Shown: positions 36,776-46,594 of the stretch, in pieces
How positions within the stretch are numbered: position 1 is the stretch's first letter
Layout of the letters: each line of letters starts with the position of its first letter
DNA from: Saprospiraceae bacterium
Lineage (GTDB): Bacteria > Bacteroidota > Bacteroidia > Chitinophagales > Saprospiraceae
DNA: 64,000 bases
Direction: 5' to 3'
Assembly (NCBI GenBank): GCA_021604865.1
Contig: BQJU01000009.1
Coordinates: 62,001-126,000 of the forward strand
Made by a program: the position numbers and the translations under genes
Notes under the pieces: generated by a model
Told to the model about the DNA's origin: nothing
What the model saw: only the letters and a program-made list of their open reading frames with translations
The model's database searches: none

Positions 36776-37555
36776 CTAATTACAGCAAGGCAAATCCTCG
36801 CAAGTGTAATGCGGGAGATTGATTGGTGGTTGCCAATTTTGATTGATCTGTAACACCAGGGCCTCCGGAAAAATAGTCTTGGCTTCGCCCCAGGTTGAGT
36901 ACCCCCAACGGTCCTCATTGTGTTTTTTGAGCAATTCACCTTTCATAGCTCCAGATACCCCCGCATCAATCAGCGGCCACCATAGGCTTTCCGTTTCTCG
37001 ATCCCATAATACGAAGGCCTGGAGACCATTCCATACATTTTCATCGGCATAAGTATAGCCGGAAACAGCGAAAGTGAATTCTTTATCACAATAAACCCGG
37101 GTATATACAGCCGCCAGGTCGGCCAAATAACAGTATGCAATCATTACCGGTTCTCCGTCAACGTATTCATTGATCACTTCATGAAACCGCATCAAAATAT
37201 AGGGGTAAACCTTGACAAAGCCGTTCCCCTGTACATAAATGATTTTTTCATTATCCTGATAATCATTAGCTACTTCATTGATGGGTTTATACTCCGGTTC
37301 AATCAGCGCAGAAATTGTTTCCCGTTGGTAGCCATAATCGTATAACTGGCATTCATTTAGCGCCCAATCGGTAATATTAAAATGAGTTGAACTATCCTCC
37401 CCAGCCCAGAGGTAACGTTTGTTTTCTTTATCATAAATGTTCTCCCTGGTAAGCTCCGTTGAACACCCGGCAGACTGGTTGGTATTAACTTTCTGTTTTT
37501 GACAGGCAATAAGGAATAAGCAGGCAAATCCTGCAATGGTCATACTAATCCGCAT
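36776..37555 (-). CDS. DUF3179-like lipoprotein
   Basis: A 259-residue lipoprotein (signal MRISMTIAGFACLFLIAC, Cys18). The body fits DUF3179: VNDYQDNEKIIYVQGNG-like start (EVANDYQDNEKIIYV), then GEPVMIAYCYLADLAAVYTRVY, FAVSGYTYADENVWNGLQAF, LWDRETESLWWPLIDAGVSG and YSTWGEAKTIFPEALVLQ. Typical members have YCPLC in the place of YCYLA here, so one of the two conserved cysteines is missing. The C-terminus ends with CEDLPCCN. Function unknown; the family's pattern resembles a redox or thiol-linked domain. No neighbours suggest a role. Confidence 0.75.
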   Translation of the reverse strand: MRISMTIAGFACLFLIACQKQKVNTNQSAGCSTELTRENIYDKENKRYLWAGEDSSTHFNITDWALNECQLYDYGYQRETISALIEPEYKPINEVANDYQDNEKIIYVQGNGFVKVYPYILMRFHEVINEYVDGEPVMIAYCYLADLAAVYTRVYCDKEFTFAVSGYTYADENVWNGLQAFVLWDRETESLWWPLIDAGVSGAMKGELLKKHNEDRWGYSTWGEAKTIFPEALVLQINQNWQPPINLPHYTCEDLPCCN

Positions 37556-37837
37556 GGTTTTGAATTTGTTTTTTTAAAAAAATGGAACGATTGGAAGCAT
37601 CTTTATCAGAGCATTTCAAAAATTTGACAATCGAAGTCCCCATTCCTTCCAGTTCCTCCATCTTCCAGTCTTCCCAATTTTAATCCTTTTTAGTCAATCA
37701 AACTGTTATGCAGGCGACTTTTATTGCCAATACAGGTTTGCAGCCCGACTACAAAAAAAATTATCCGGCCTAGTAACAAGGTCGATACCCCACACATAAA
37801 TAGACATTCAATCATTCCCAAAAAACTTATATGAAAC

Positions 37838-40027
37838 ATGGCAAGTAAAAAGAAGAGTGGTTTTTCATTCCCGATTAACTTCGAGAAAGAAACACCAGAA
37901 AAAATTGAATTGCGGATACTCGCCTACGACCGAGACGGCAATTTATTAGAGGAAGGCAAATTTGATGGTAAAAATGCTCATTTGAGTTTACCGGAAGAGC
38001 AATTGGCTGATGCGCGCATTTTTATTGCTCCGGAATCCGGTAAAATCCAGCGTATAGCAGAGCCAAGCATTGAATACCTCGAAAAAATCAGGGCTTATGA
38101 ACCCATCATTCGCCGCAATCTGGACCAGCAGATCGATATACTACCCATTCCCGAAAGTTTGAGCAAGGTATGGTGGTGGGTCATTTGTCGGGTTAAAGGG
38201 CGTCTGGTCAAGTGGTTTTTGATCGATGGCAATTGGGAGTTGAAACCCATTTGTAATGCCAAAGTTCACATTTGTGAAGTAGATCGAATCTACTGGATCA
38301 TCAAACAGATTCCAGATAATATCATTTACAAATTCCGCGAAATATTTTACGAAGAGGAAATCAGATGGCCCGAGCCTCCAGGTCCTCCACCAGTAGAAAT
38401 TGGCCCGATTCCTGAATTAAGGCCTTTTTCAAACCTCCAACCCAATGTCAACATAGCGAATATCAATCTGACTGCCACCAGCAATATAATCCAAAGAAAA
38501 AAACTTCCTGCGATCAATGCCGATATCCGGTTACAACTGGCTTCTCCCAATCTGGATCTGGTAAGAACGGCAATTGCCGAAAATTTTGTGATTTTCCATC
38601 CATACCTTTGTTTTTATCCCATTTTCTGGCCTTATTTCTACCGCTGTGACGAAATCAAGACAGTGGTGACAGACAGCCAGGGTCGTTTTGACACCAATAT
38701 CTCTTACCAGTTATTTGGAGATAAACCAGACCTCTATTTTTGGGCGGAAAAGTCCATTAACGGCACCCCCACTACTATCTATCGGCCACATATTGCCTGT
38801 TATACCCACTGGAATTACACTTGTGGAAAGGAAGTGACCCTCTACAGTAACCACCCCTCCGTAAAGCCTGGCTGTCCGCCTGTACTTGCCGGCTCGATTG
38901 CCTGGGTGCAGACGATCGGAAATCATGCAAGCGTAGCGGATATCCAACAAACCAATGCCTTCACTAATATCCAGGGTAAATTATTCAACACCATCGGCTT
39001 GACAGCATTTCGCACCAATGAATTGGCCAGTTTTGGGTTGAATGGTACTAAAGTTCGCCCATTTGCCCGGGGGCTTCATTTCCGGGTTATGTTTGGTAAT
39101 GGCACAGGTCCAGGCCATACCATATCTAAATTCCTTTGGTCATACCGCCGAACGGCTACCGACAAATTACTCAATTCCAGCGCTGGTGATAAAGTCTGGA
39201 CGCCATTGAATGGGGTTTCTTTGAGGAAATCCTACCTGGTTCCCAATGCAGCGGGTACCGATTTTGATCGCAAATATTATGATATGGGCCCGCAGCCTGA
39301 TGGCAAATACCTTATTCCTCCCTATTTTGCTACTTCTATTGAACCCAATGCAGTATGGGAAGATGCGGAGACCGTAACGGCTTCTTTCAACTCTGATACC
39401 TTAAAAGGTGACGGGTTGTATGAATTCAAACTGGAAGTATTCAACAGTGCAGGAACGTTGCAGACCGTGGCAAAGGATTTCTATCGTGTAAATGGTGGCA
39501 GCGGTTCTGTGGCTGCCCCGGTCGAGTTTTTTAATCCCGTTTTCCCCGGATCATTTACACCTTTCCGGATGCGTGTGCGCATAGACAATCAAAAGTGTAC
39601 CGCTCTGGTCGAAGATGTGACCGTTGATGGTAATATTTCCTCCTCTGAATGTGGATTTGTAAAATATGTCAGCAAAGCCACTTCAGATGTCAACCTACGT
39701 TTTAAGGCCAGCCAGCCAAATGACTTTGGTGTATTCCGGTTCACGGTCAACCGTGGCAAGGGTAATCCTACCCCGGCTACCGATCGAGGTTCCGTGATTA
39801 ACGATACTGCCAAGTATAATTTGCATGAGGGCCCATTGAGTCCTATCGACACTGCCGACGGTTATTTCCATGGCGCATTCAATGTGGGAAGTATGCTTGG
39901 TCACTGTACCAAGGCCGCTTTCGCGGAATACCTCTATGTCGACGGCCTACACACCGATGGTAATGTAGTGCTGGATCATTTTGATGCCAATTTCCTGGCG
40001 GCCTTTGCGCTGGAGCCAACAACCTAA
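37838..40027 (+). CDS. Large hypothetical protein (729 residues), carboxypeptidase-regulatory-like module
   Basis: I do not recognise the family with confidence. There is no signal peptide or membrane helix. Residues 1-80 are charged (SGFSFPINFEKETPEKIELR). Residues ~115-165 contain a striking motif, VWWWVICRVKGRLVKWF ... PICNAKVHICEVDRI. A proline-rich turn follows (WPEPPGPPP, ~182), then a region with FDTNISYQLFGDKPDLYFWA that resembles a transthyretin/CarboxypepD-regulatory strand pattern, and Cys-containing IACYTHWNYTCG. The last ~330 residues are Gly/Thr/Asn-rich, possibly beta-structured. Cys residues cluster in the first half. The upstream ATG at 37831 is in another frame. It stands alone and is followed by a terminator. 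Confidence 0.55.
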   Translation: MASKKKSGFSFPINFEKETPEKIELRILAYDRDGNLLEEGKFDGKNAHLSLPEEQLADARIFIAPESGKIQRIAEPSIEYLEKIRAYEPIIRRNLDQQIDILPIPESLSKVWWWVICRVKGRLVKWFLIDGNWELKPICNAKVHICEVDRIYWIIKQIPDNIIYKFREIFYEEEIRWPEPPGPPPVEIGPIPELRPFSNLQPNVNIANINLTATSNIIQRKKLPAINADIRLQLASPNLDLVRTAIAENFVIFHPYLCFYPIFWPYFYRCDEIKTVVTDSQGRFDTNISYQLFGDKPDLYFWAEKSINGTPTTIYRPHIACYTHWNYTCGKEVTLYSNHPSVKPGCPPVLAGSIAWVQTIGNHASVADIQQTNAFTNIQGKLFNTIGLTAFRTNELASFGLNGTKVRPFARGLHFRVMFGNGTGPGHTISKFLWSYRRTATDKLLNSSAGDKVWTPLNGVSLRKSYLVPNAAGTDFDRKYYDMGPQPDGKYLIPPYFATSIEPNAVWEDAETVTASFNSDTLKGDGLYEFKLEVFNSAGTLQTVAKDFYRVNGGSGSVAAPVEFFNPVFPGSFTPFRMRVRIDNQKCTALVEDVTVDGNISSSECGFVKYVSKATSDVNLRFKASQPNDFGVFRFTVNRGKGNPTPATDRGSVINDTAKYNLHEGPLSPIDTADGYFHGAFNVGSMLGHCTKAAFAEYLYVDGLHTDGNVVLDHFDANFLAAFALEPTT

Positions 40028-40045
40028 TCGCAGTTTCTCCTACCG

Positions 40046-40147
40046 GGGGGCATGGCGTTGCAATAACACAAAGTGCCCCCACGGGAAAACAATACTGATA
40101 TCGTGAAGTATTTTGCGGTGCCTCTGAAGGGGGGGTGCCGCCTTTTT
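40046..40147 (+). terminator. Two hairpins after the 729-residue gene
   Basis: GGGGGCA (40046-40052) pairs with TGCCCCC (40074-40080). A second hairpin pairs GCGGTGCCTC (40115-40124) with GGGGTGCCGC (40132-40141), three G-T pairs included, and is followed by CTTTTTGG. The second is the better terminator. Confidence 0.65.
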
Positions 40148-40226
40148 GGTTTTATGAGCGTTGTTTATAAACCGGGAAAAATCTTAATTTTACAGTAATT
40201 GAGTTTAAAACCTAACGCCCAATAAA

Positions 40227-41270
40227 ATGTCCAGTCCTAAAATTTTTGGTGTTACCATCCTGATTGTTGCAGGCATTTTTCTTCTGACTCGTTATTTTCT
40301 ACGCCGACAATTGAAGGGTGAAGATTACTCTTTAGTCCGGCAATTGGTATTGGCTGCAATAATCTTTGTAGGCATTGGTGGTATCATCCTAGCTGTTCCG
40401 GTCAGCGAAGATAATGTTCCCATCAAGTTGGAAGTGCTTGGCATACTCGGCATCATTATCAGTTCCGCCATTGCACTTAGTGCCACATCTATACTGGGTA
40501 ACGCACTAGCCAGTCTTCAACTTCGTTCGGCAAAAAGTTTCAAACCCGGGGATTTTATAAAAATTAATGACTTCTCCGGAAAAGTCAGTAAACGCGGACT
40601 ATTTTATGTAGAGATCCAGACGCCAAAGCGGAATTTAATCAACCTCCCCAATCTCTTTTTAGCCAATAATCCTTTAGAGGTTACTCCGGAAAAGAAGCCA
40701 TTGATTACCACGACGGTATCTCTGGGTTACGATGTCCCACATACCCAAATTGCAGCATGCCTGCTCGATGCTGCTGATCGAGCTAAATTGGTGGACACCT
40801 TTGTGTATATTACTGAACTAGGAGATTTTTCGGTTGTTTATCAGATAAGTGGCTGTTCGAAAGATAACGAGCGTTTGCTGACCCACCAATCGATGCTTAA
40901 TGAAAAGGTATTGGACGTATTACACGAAGCCAAGATAGAGATTGTTTCTCCGGCTTTCATGAATCAGCGGCAGGTCAATAAACAGGTTTTTATCCCGAAA
41001 AAACAAATCATTTCGGACCTAAACGCCCTGGAGCCAGAAAGTAGTCCTGAAGATATCCTTTTTGATCGGGCCATCCTCGCTGGTTCCATTGAAAAGAAAA
41101 AGGAAAAGTTCCACGAAGTGCTGGAGCGAATTAAAGAAATTGAAAAACACAAGCAGGAAGCTGATACGACGGAACAGGAAAAACTTGATGGTCAATTGAC
41201 ACGTGCCCAAAATTTCAAGCAAGAATTGGAAAAACAAATCCAAGAAGACGAAACAAAGTTGAAGAACTAG
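40227..41270 (+). CDS. MscS-family mechanosensitive ion channel
   Basis: A 347-residue inner-membrane protein. Three hydrophobic stretches lie at ~4-20, 32-52 and 65-90. The pore helix and first beta domain are the family core: GIIISSAIALSATSILGNAL, SAKSFKPGDFIKINDFSGKV, and the LINLPNLFLANN segment. The C-terminal part (~260-347) is a long charged coiled coil (EKKKEKFHEVLERIKEIEK). It releases solutes on membrane tension. The start ATG opens directly into the first helix. It is followed 24 bp later by the TfoX-like gene, so the two may be co-transcribed. Confidence 0.88.
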   Translation: MSSPKIFGVTILIVAGIFLLTRYFLRRQLKGEDYSLVRQLVLAAIIFVGIGGIILAVPVSEDNVPIKLEVLGILGIIISSAIALSATSILGNALASLQLRSAKSFKPGDFIKINDFSGKVSKRGLFYVEIQTPKRNLINLPNLFLANNPLEVTPEKKPLITTTVSLGYDVPHTQIAACLLDAADRAKLVDTFVYITELGDFSVVYQISGCSKDNERLLTHQSMLNEKVLDVLHEAKIEIVSPAFMNQRQVNKQVFIPKKQIISDLNALEPESSPEDILFDRAILAGSIEKKKEKFHEVLERIKEIEKHKQEADTTEQEKLDGQLTRAQNFKQELEKQIQEDETKLKN

Positions 41271-41294
41271 AACTGTTTTAACTAAATCAATTTC

Positions 41295-41642
41295 ATGGCT
41301 ATTGATGAACATTTAGCAGATCGCATGCGGCAGTTTTTTGCCGAAAAAAAGGTAACCCCTGAAGAAAAAAAGATGATGGGCGGCTTGGGGTTTATGGTCG
41401 ATGATAAATTGTGTATTGGCATTTACAAAGGAGGCCTGATGGCCCGAACTGATCCGGAAGAGGAGGCAACACTATCGAATAAACTTGGAGCAGAACCCAT
41501 GATTCACGGTGGCCGACCGATGAAGGGCTATATCATGGTGGCTCCTGAAGGATTTGACAGTGATGATGACCTGGAATTTTGGATACGGAAATGCCTGGAA
41601 TTTAATCCTAAAGCCAAATCGAGTAAAAAGAAGAAAAAATAG
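41295..41642 (+). CDS. TfoX/Sxy N-terminal domain protein
   Basis: A 115-residue protein matching TfoX_N: HLADRMRQFFAEKKVTPEEKKMMGGLGFMVDDKLCIGIY, and later MKGYIMVAPEGFDSDDDLEFWIRKCLEF. The Lys-rich tail (SSKKKKK) is a frequent ending. TfoX_N proteins of this size occur widely outside competent bacteria, and their function is unknown. It lies in the MscS-TfoX-SGNH run of plus-strand genes. Confidence 0.88.
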   Translation: MAIDEHLADRMRQFFAEKKVTPEEKKMMGGLGFMVDDKLCIGIYKGGLMARTDPEEEATLSNKLGAEPMIHGGRPMKGYIMVAPEGFDSDDDLEFWIRKCLEFNPKAKSSKKKKK

Positions 41643-41661
41643 TGCCTTTTATTTTCAGCTT

Positions 41662-42615
41662 TTGAGTATAAAAAATTTCATACGCCGACTTTTCGTCTTT
41701 TTGGCACCCCTCCTAATCGGGATCATCTTTCTTATTTGGATACCGATCGACCGATCTTTTGTTTATCATTATTTACAGGAGGATTGCGCCGGGCACGGTT
41801 CCTGGGTATACAATCGGCTTTTTCGCAATCCCAAACCAGTAGATATTGCTTTTATTGGCTCCTCCCGCACGATTCATGGGCCTATGGATCAATTGCTGGA
41901 AGACAGTCTCCTAAAAAAAACCAATGATTCCATAGCTGTACTTACCCTGGGATACTGCCGACTGGGGCGCAATCTTAGTTTGGTGTTACTAAAGGATTTG
42001 CTGAAGCATAAAAACCCAAAAACTTTAGTCCTGGAAGTCCGTGAGGATGAAAATCGGTATAGCCATCCAGTATTTCCCTATTTAGCAGAAAGGGAAGATG
42101 TATTCCAACCTGTTATGTTGTTCAATCCTGACTTGATTAAAGATCTTTATTTGGGAGTTAGAACGCGCTTTGAATACCATCAAAGAAAATGGTTAAACAA
42201 CCATCCAGAAGCATATCCTGCTGACTATCGATCTTATGGTTATGGCTCTTCTCAGAGGTTGGCGGATAGCACTTTTCTACGACAAAAAAAGGCTGAGCGA
42301 ATTATCCGGGCGGAACGCAAGCTCAAGGAAGGGGGGCGTGATTTCCACATGCGGTTCCCACGTGCTTATCTCAAAAAGATTGCTCAATTGGTGGCAACTC
42401 ACGGTATTCAGCTCTACTTTCTTTACCTTCCGGAATATGGATGGCCACTAAGGGAACCCATGGAACTAGCCACCTACCGCCAATATGGAGAGGTTTGGAT
42501 TCCACCAGCTGATATACTCGACAATCCTAAGCACTGGATGGACGATGGGCATTTGAATGATGAGGGGGCCAGGGCGCTATCAGGATGGTTGGTTTCCTTG
42601 TTGCAGGGTAATTAG
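41662..42615 (+). CDS. Membrane-anchored SGNH-hydrolase-like protein
   Basis: A ~318-residue protein. The start is uncertain: the frame is open further upstream, overlapping the TfoX gene, but the only start near the membrane helix is the TTG at 41662 (LSIKNFIRRLFVFLAPLLIG), 19 bp after the TfoX stop. The SGNH-like site is visible as IAFIGSSRTIHG (block I Ser) and the C-terminal WMDDGHLNDEGARALSGW (Asp/His of block V). Similar proteins accompany polysaccharide O-acetylation or act as DltD-like esterases, but no partner is beside it. It ends 4 bp before the stop of the convergent CHAT gene. Confidence 0.7.
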   Translation: MSIKNFIRRLFVFLAPLLIGIIFLIWIPIDRSFVYHYLQEDCAGHGSWVYNRLFRNPKPVDIAFIGSSRTIHGPMDQLLEDSLLKKTNDSIAVLTLGYCRLGRNLSLVLLKDLLKHKNPKTLVLEVREDENRYSHPVFPYLAEREDVFQPVMLFNPDLIKDLYLGVRTRFEYHQRKWLNNHPEAYPADYRSYGYGSSQRLADSTFLRQKKAERIIRAERKLKEGGRDFHMRFPRAYLKKIAQLVATHGIQLYFLYLPEYGWPLREPMELATYRQYGEVWIPPADILDNPKHWMDDGHLNDEGARALSGWLVSLLQGN

Positions 42616-42619
42616 AGGC

Positions 42620-45553
42620 TTAAGCATATATTTTCTTGCGCATTAACAAGAATCCCAAAATGCCTAATAACCCAATGATGCCCATGATAGTCAATGGGTA
42701 ATGATTTTTTGAGTTAGCCAAATCAAGCGCTTCAAAATTGCCCAGTTGCACAAAAGCAGCCCAATAATAGGGATGGGTGTTTACCTTATCTGCTTGTTCC
42801 AGAAAACTAAGCTTTGCTTGTCGGAGAGCGATATCCTTTGAGTGGCCAGCTACCAGGTTTTTATAAAATCCAGACATAATTGCGGAGGTCGCGCAATCAT
42901 CCACTGCCCATAAACTAGTGAGCACACTTCTGCTACCAGCAAGAAAAAAACCTCTGGTGAGACTCATAATGCCCTCTCCCTTTACCAAGCGACCAACACC
43001 TGTATTACAGGCACTTAGTACTACTAAATCCGCATTTAGGTTTAGCGCTGAAAGATCATAATTGGACAAAAAATCATCGGCGAAATAGATGCTGTTCAAT
43101 TCCGGGTTCTCAGGATCAATACAGGCATGAGTAGCCAAATGGATGATATTGCTTTGAGCGGCCAATTCATAAAAGAGTGATTTATTGGCTTGTTCGCCTA
43201 ATGCTATTTCTCCTTTCATCATGGCCTGAATTGACCTCACTTCGTCCTGGCTACACATCAAACTGTACAAGGCCTCCGGGTCGCAGGCCCGGCTTGCCAT
43301 CAATCGGTTCTTCTTAAAAGACGGGGCCATGCCCAGAAAGGCAATTTTGGAATTGGACGTCCTGGCAACTTCAGGCTGAAGGTACAAAGCTGCAGAATAA
43401 TGATAGCTGAAGGCATAGGCTTCCACCAAGTATTCCAGTTGATTTGGCGAATAACCGGGATGGTTCCAATCCGGGGTGCTCTCAAGTAATGTCTCAAAGG
43501 GTAAATAACAAAGGATATCATCCGGAACAATAAGCAGGCGATCTATTTTATGATCGGGTGTAGCCAGCGGTTTTTCTAATAATAATTGATACAGTCGAGT
43601 AGCCAGTGTACCAAATTTTCGGAAATTGTCACCAAAACTTTCGCTATTCGGAGGTCTGGTGATCAAGGTTCTCAGATCGTTCACCAAAAGTACTAGTGTA
43701 TCACGGGAGCCTAACTGAAAGGCCTGCAGTTGATCCTGGGTAATGAGGAAAGCATAGGCGCTTTTTTCGCCTACCAGGTATTCTAGAAAAGCGGTTTGCT
43801 TATCGGGCAATCTTTCGCGAATGTCCCTGATGCTGGCCGATTGTTGAGCAAATTTGTAGTGATAATATTCCGGATATTGTTTTTCAAATCGATCAATAAG
43901 CTTCTGATGCGTTTCCTTCAACTCAAAATATTGGGATTGCCACTGTTTAATGCTTGCCGGGGCAAACTCGCCTTTTTTTTGTTTGGCTTCAGCGATCTGT
44001 CTTTTCATTCGATTTAATTCAAAACGCAGGTCCGCTGCTGTTTGTAACAAACTATCCGGAATTCCGGCGGTATGCCTTGCCAGGTTTTCTTTTTGGTTTT
44101 CGTAAAGGAGGATGGCTTTATTACGTTCAGCAAAAGAAAAAGCGGCCTCCAGAAAGCTTTGATCATTACTGTTTTCATATTGAGCTAGTGCCACTTCAAT
44201 GGCCTGTTCATAGATTGGCAATACCTTTTGAGCCAATGCATTTTTTGAACCATCGGCCAGGTATTCCTGCCGGATGGCGGTGATCAATTTGGCAATCAAA
44301 AAATGCGTTTCATAAGCTTTGTTGAGTTCCTGAACTTGGGTTGGTTGTTGAACAAAGCGTATATATTGAGTCTTTGCAATACCCGCCAAAATGTCCAACC
44401 CTACCAGTGGATTGATAAATTGAGTCAGGTCGAACTGAGGCGCCGTCGTAAGCGTATCCAAGTCAAGGGTATTACTCGCCAACGCCTTTTGATAATGGTC
44501 CATCGCCGTGCCATATTCTTTTTGTTCAAAGTAAATATTGGCCAAATGCAGCTCAATTTTTGCAATCTCCGGATGCTGGTCATAACCGTCAAAAGTGTTG
44601 CTCACCACTTTCTCCGCCTTTTTCATATTGCTCAAGGCAGCCGCAAAATCGCCCTGTGTTGTGAACCATTGGCTACGCAGGCTATAACAGAGGTGGGCCC
44701 TGGCCAAGGTATGGCCCTGGGCTTGTAGCTGGATTGCCTGCCAGGTATAATGCAATACACTATCCCTCTGGTTCTTCCCTAGGGATACTGCAGCCAAGCC
44801 ATTCAGGCAATCCATTACAATTTGGTCAATGTATTCGGAGCGTGATTTTATACCCTTGAGTAACCTCAGGCTTTGCTGATAATGTGCTGCTGCTGCGCCC
44901 CACTGCGCCTTTTGTTGGAAACACTCGGCAAGATTAAACAGGATGGAGGCATAATCATAGTCTGTAGCGTATTGTTCCAGGTCCTGCCAAACCGCCTCTG
45001 CTCTATGAAAATAAAAAAGTGCCTGATCGTAGTCTCCCAGGATCTTGTAGGTGTATCCCAAATTTAAATACACATTCCACAGTTCACTTTCTTCACCGCC
45101 GTATTGTCTACTCAGTGCGATCACCCTTCGATTGAGTCGGATCGACTGATCATACCCACCCTCTACATCGTATAAAACGGCGAGGATAGACAGGGCATCA
45201 AAATATTCCGTACTTGCTTCTCCCAATCGAGCCAGCGCAATTTTACCGGCTTTACCTGCCACTTCCCGTCCTTCCGAAAAATCTCCATTATTAAAATGAG
45301 CCGAAGCAATCCAGTTGAGACACCCTACATAATCATCCCAATGTTGGGATTGCTGAAAATAAGGAATAGCTTTTTGAAGATAGTAAATGATGCTATCAGA
45401 ATGTTCCAGCATGTCGAGCTTGCCCAGGTAAGTTTGCCCCTTTGCGTATAGAGAATCGCGCTGCTGTTCATCACTAGACTGCGCCCAACCGGTGACCGCA
45501 ACCCCACAGATGATCAGAAAGAAGAGGGAACGAATGATGTTTTTTTCTGTCAA
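42620..45553 (-). CDS. TPR-CHAT protease, periplasmic with C-terminal membrane anchor
   Basis: A 977-residue protein. The N-terminal signal (IIRSLFFLIICGVAVTGWAQ, ~6-25) is followed by about a dozen TPR-like helices (~30-490), e.g. YFQQSQHWDDYVGCLNWIAS and FHRAEAVWQDLEQYATDYDY. A coiled-coil stretch (~510-580) leads to the CHAT domain (~640-930). The His of HLATHACIDPENPE (~808) and Cys of VVLSACNTGVGRL (~848) are both intact, and GEGIMSLTRGFFLAGSRSVL follows. The end has one helix (YPLTIMGIIGLLGILGFLL) and a basic tail (MRKKIYA). This places the protease in the periplasm. It is 4 bp after the secreted protein gene and surely co-transcribed with it. Confidence 0.93.
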   Translation of the reverse strand: MTEKNIIRSLFFLIICGVAVTGWAQSSDEQQRDSLYAKGQTYLGKLDMLEHSDSIIYYLQKAIPYFQQSQHWDDYVGCLNWIASAHFNNGDFSEGREVAGKAGKIALARLGEASTEYFDALSILAVLYDVEGGYDQSIRLNRRVIALSRQYGGEESELWNVYLNLGYTYKILGDYDQALFYFHRAEAVWQDLEQYATDYDYASILFNLAECFQQKAQWGAAAAHYQQSLRLLKGIKSRSEYIDQIVMDCLNGLAAVSLGKNQRDSVLHYTWQAIQLQAQGHTLARAHLCYSLRSQWFTTQGDFAAALSNMKKAEKVVSNTFDGYDQHPEIAKIELHLANIYFEQKEYGTAMDHYQKALASNTLDLDTLTTAPQFDLTQFINPLVGLDILAGIAKTQYIRFVQQPTQVQELNKAYETHFLIAKLITAIRQEYLADGSKNALAQKVLPIYEQAIEVALAQYENSNDQSFLEAAFSFAERNKAILLYENQKENLARHTAGIPDSLLQTAADLRFELNRMKRQIAEAKQKKGEFAPASIKQWQSQYFELKETHQKLIDRFEKQYPEYYHYKFAQQSASIRDIRERLPDKQTAFLEYLVGEKSAYAFLITQDQLQAFQLGSRDTLVLLVNDLRTLITRPPNSESFGDNFRKFGTLATRLYQLLLEKPLATPDHKIDRLLIVPDDILCYLPFETLLESTPDWNHPGYSPNQLEYLVEAYAFSYHYSAALYLQPEVARTSNSKIAFLGMAPSFKKNRLMASRACDPEALYSLMCSQDEVRSIQAMMKGEIALGEQANKSLFYELAAQSNIIHLATHACIDPENPELNSIYFADDFLSNYDLSALNLNADLVVLSACNTGVGRLVKGEGIMSLTRGFFLAGSRSVLTSLWAVDDCATSAIMSGFYKNLVAGHSKDIALRQAKLSFLEQADKVNTHPYYWAAFVQLGNFEALDLANSKNHYPLTIMGIIGLLGILGFLLMRKKIYA

Positions 45554-45556
45554 TAC

Positions 45557-46513
45557 TTAGTTATCTATTTTAATCAATTTCAAAGTTTCTGCTCTCTCTC
45601 TCCCTTCCATCCGCAGATAATAAATACCGGCAGGCCAGTTTGCCGTTGAAATCTCCCGTGCATCAATATCTCCTATCGGAAGATCAATGCATTGCATTAG
45701 TTCACCGCTGAGGTGGTAGACCCGGATGTTGGTCTTAATTAGCGCTGATTGAATAGGATGAATCGTCAGGTTTTTTGAAAAAGGATTGGGAAAGACCTGA
45801 ACCGTCTCTACCGATTCAGAAACGGAGAAATCCGAAACCACAGCAGTCCTTTCCCCCATTCTATTCCCTAGTACATGACTGTTTTCCGGAGCCTCCAGGC
45901 GAAAGCCAACGCCAGAATAAGCACAACAAATTTCCTTTATTTCCGTGTAATCAGGAGGATAAGAAGTCTGTGGGCTCGTTTCTTCAAAAACATTCTCGTC
46001 AAAGGGTTCTCCTGCTCCACTATAATCTTGTATAGGATATACACTATACTGACCTGGTCCGGTCAACATTTTTAGCGCATAACTTGAATTAAAATTGATC
46101 CTCGTAGAAGTACAGATTGGGTCTACATTAAGGTGGTATTGGTAGATGGCTTCGTATAGGTTGAAGGTATCAATGGTAACTGGTTGTAATTCCGAATTTT
46201 GAATAGGCCCCCTGATGCCACTGTAAACCCCACCAAAATCAGCGTCTACATATATAGGTGGATAGGCAGAAATATCATCAACGACAAAGCGTACCCGCAC
46301 CAGTATCAACACCTGATTTTCACTATTCGCTGCATCAATGCATTCGTTGGGAAAAAGGATACCGGTCATTGGATTAAGCCAATTGGTACGGACCACTTTT
46401 GGCCGTTTTACTTCTACCGTCAGTGCTGGCGCAGAAGTAGCAAATATCTTTGCCGGGATAAAAAAGGTACCTAATACAAGTAGAACAAAAGCGTGTTTTT
46501 TCAACAAATTCAT
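45557..46513 (-). CDS. T9SS-secreted hypothetical protein, operon partner of the CHAT protease
   Basis: A 318-residue protein without a family I recognise. The signal peptide covers residues ~1-25 (KKHAFVLLVLGTFFIP...). The middle (~30-235) looks like a beta-rich domain with cysteines at FPNECIDAA, VDPICTST and IKEICCAYSG. The last ~80 residues are a T9SS type A sorting domain: VQVFPNPFSKNLTIHP ... NWPAGIYYLRM. It would be exported to the cell surface or medium. Its stop lies just upstream of the CHAT start, so the two form one operon read leftward from the divergent region 46514-46701. It carries a TTACCTTTT box 96 bp upstream of its ATG. Confidence 0.85.
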   Translation of the reverse strand: MNLLKKHAFVLLVLGTFFIPAKIFATSAPALTVEVKRPKVVRTNWLNPMTGILFPNECIDAANSENQVLILVRVRFVVDDISAYPPIYVDADFGGVYSGIRGPIQNSELQPVTIDTFNLYEAIYQYHLNVDPICTSTRINFNSSYALKMLTGPGQYSVYPIQDYSGAGEPFDENVFEETSPQTSYPPDYTEIKEICCAYSGVGFRLEAPENSHVLGNRMGERTAVVSDFSVSESVETVQVFPNPFSKNLTIHPIQSALIKTNIRVYHLSGELMQCIDLPIGDIDAREISTANWPAGIYYLRMEGRERAETLKLIKIDN

Positions 46514-46594
46514 AGCTTTGATTTTAACGTGACTCGTAGAATAGAGTTGTTTCGCAAATAATGTAGGGCATAAAAATATCTAATTCTCTAAATC

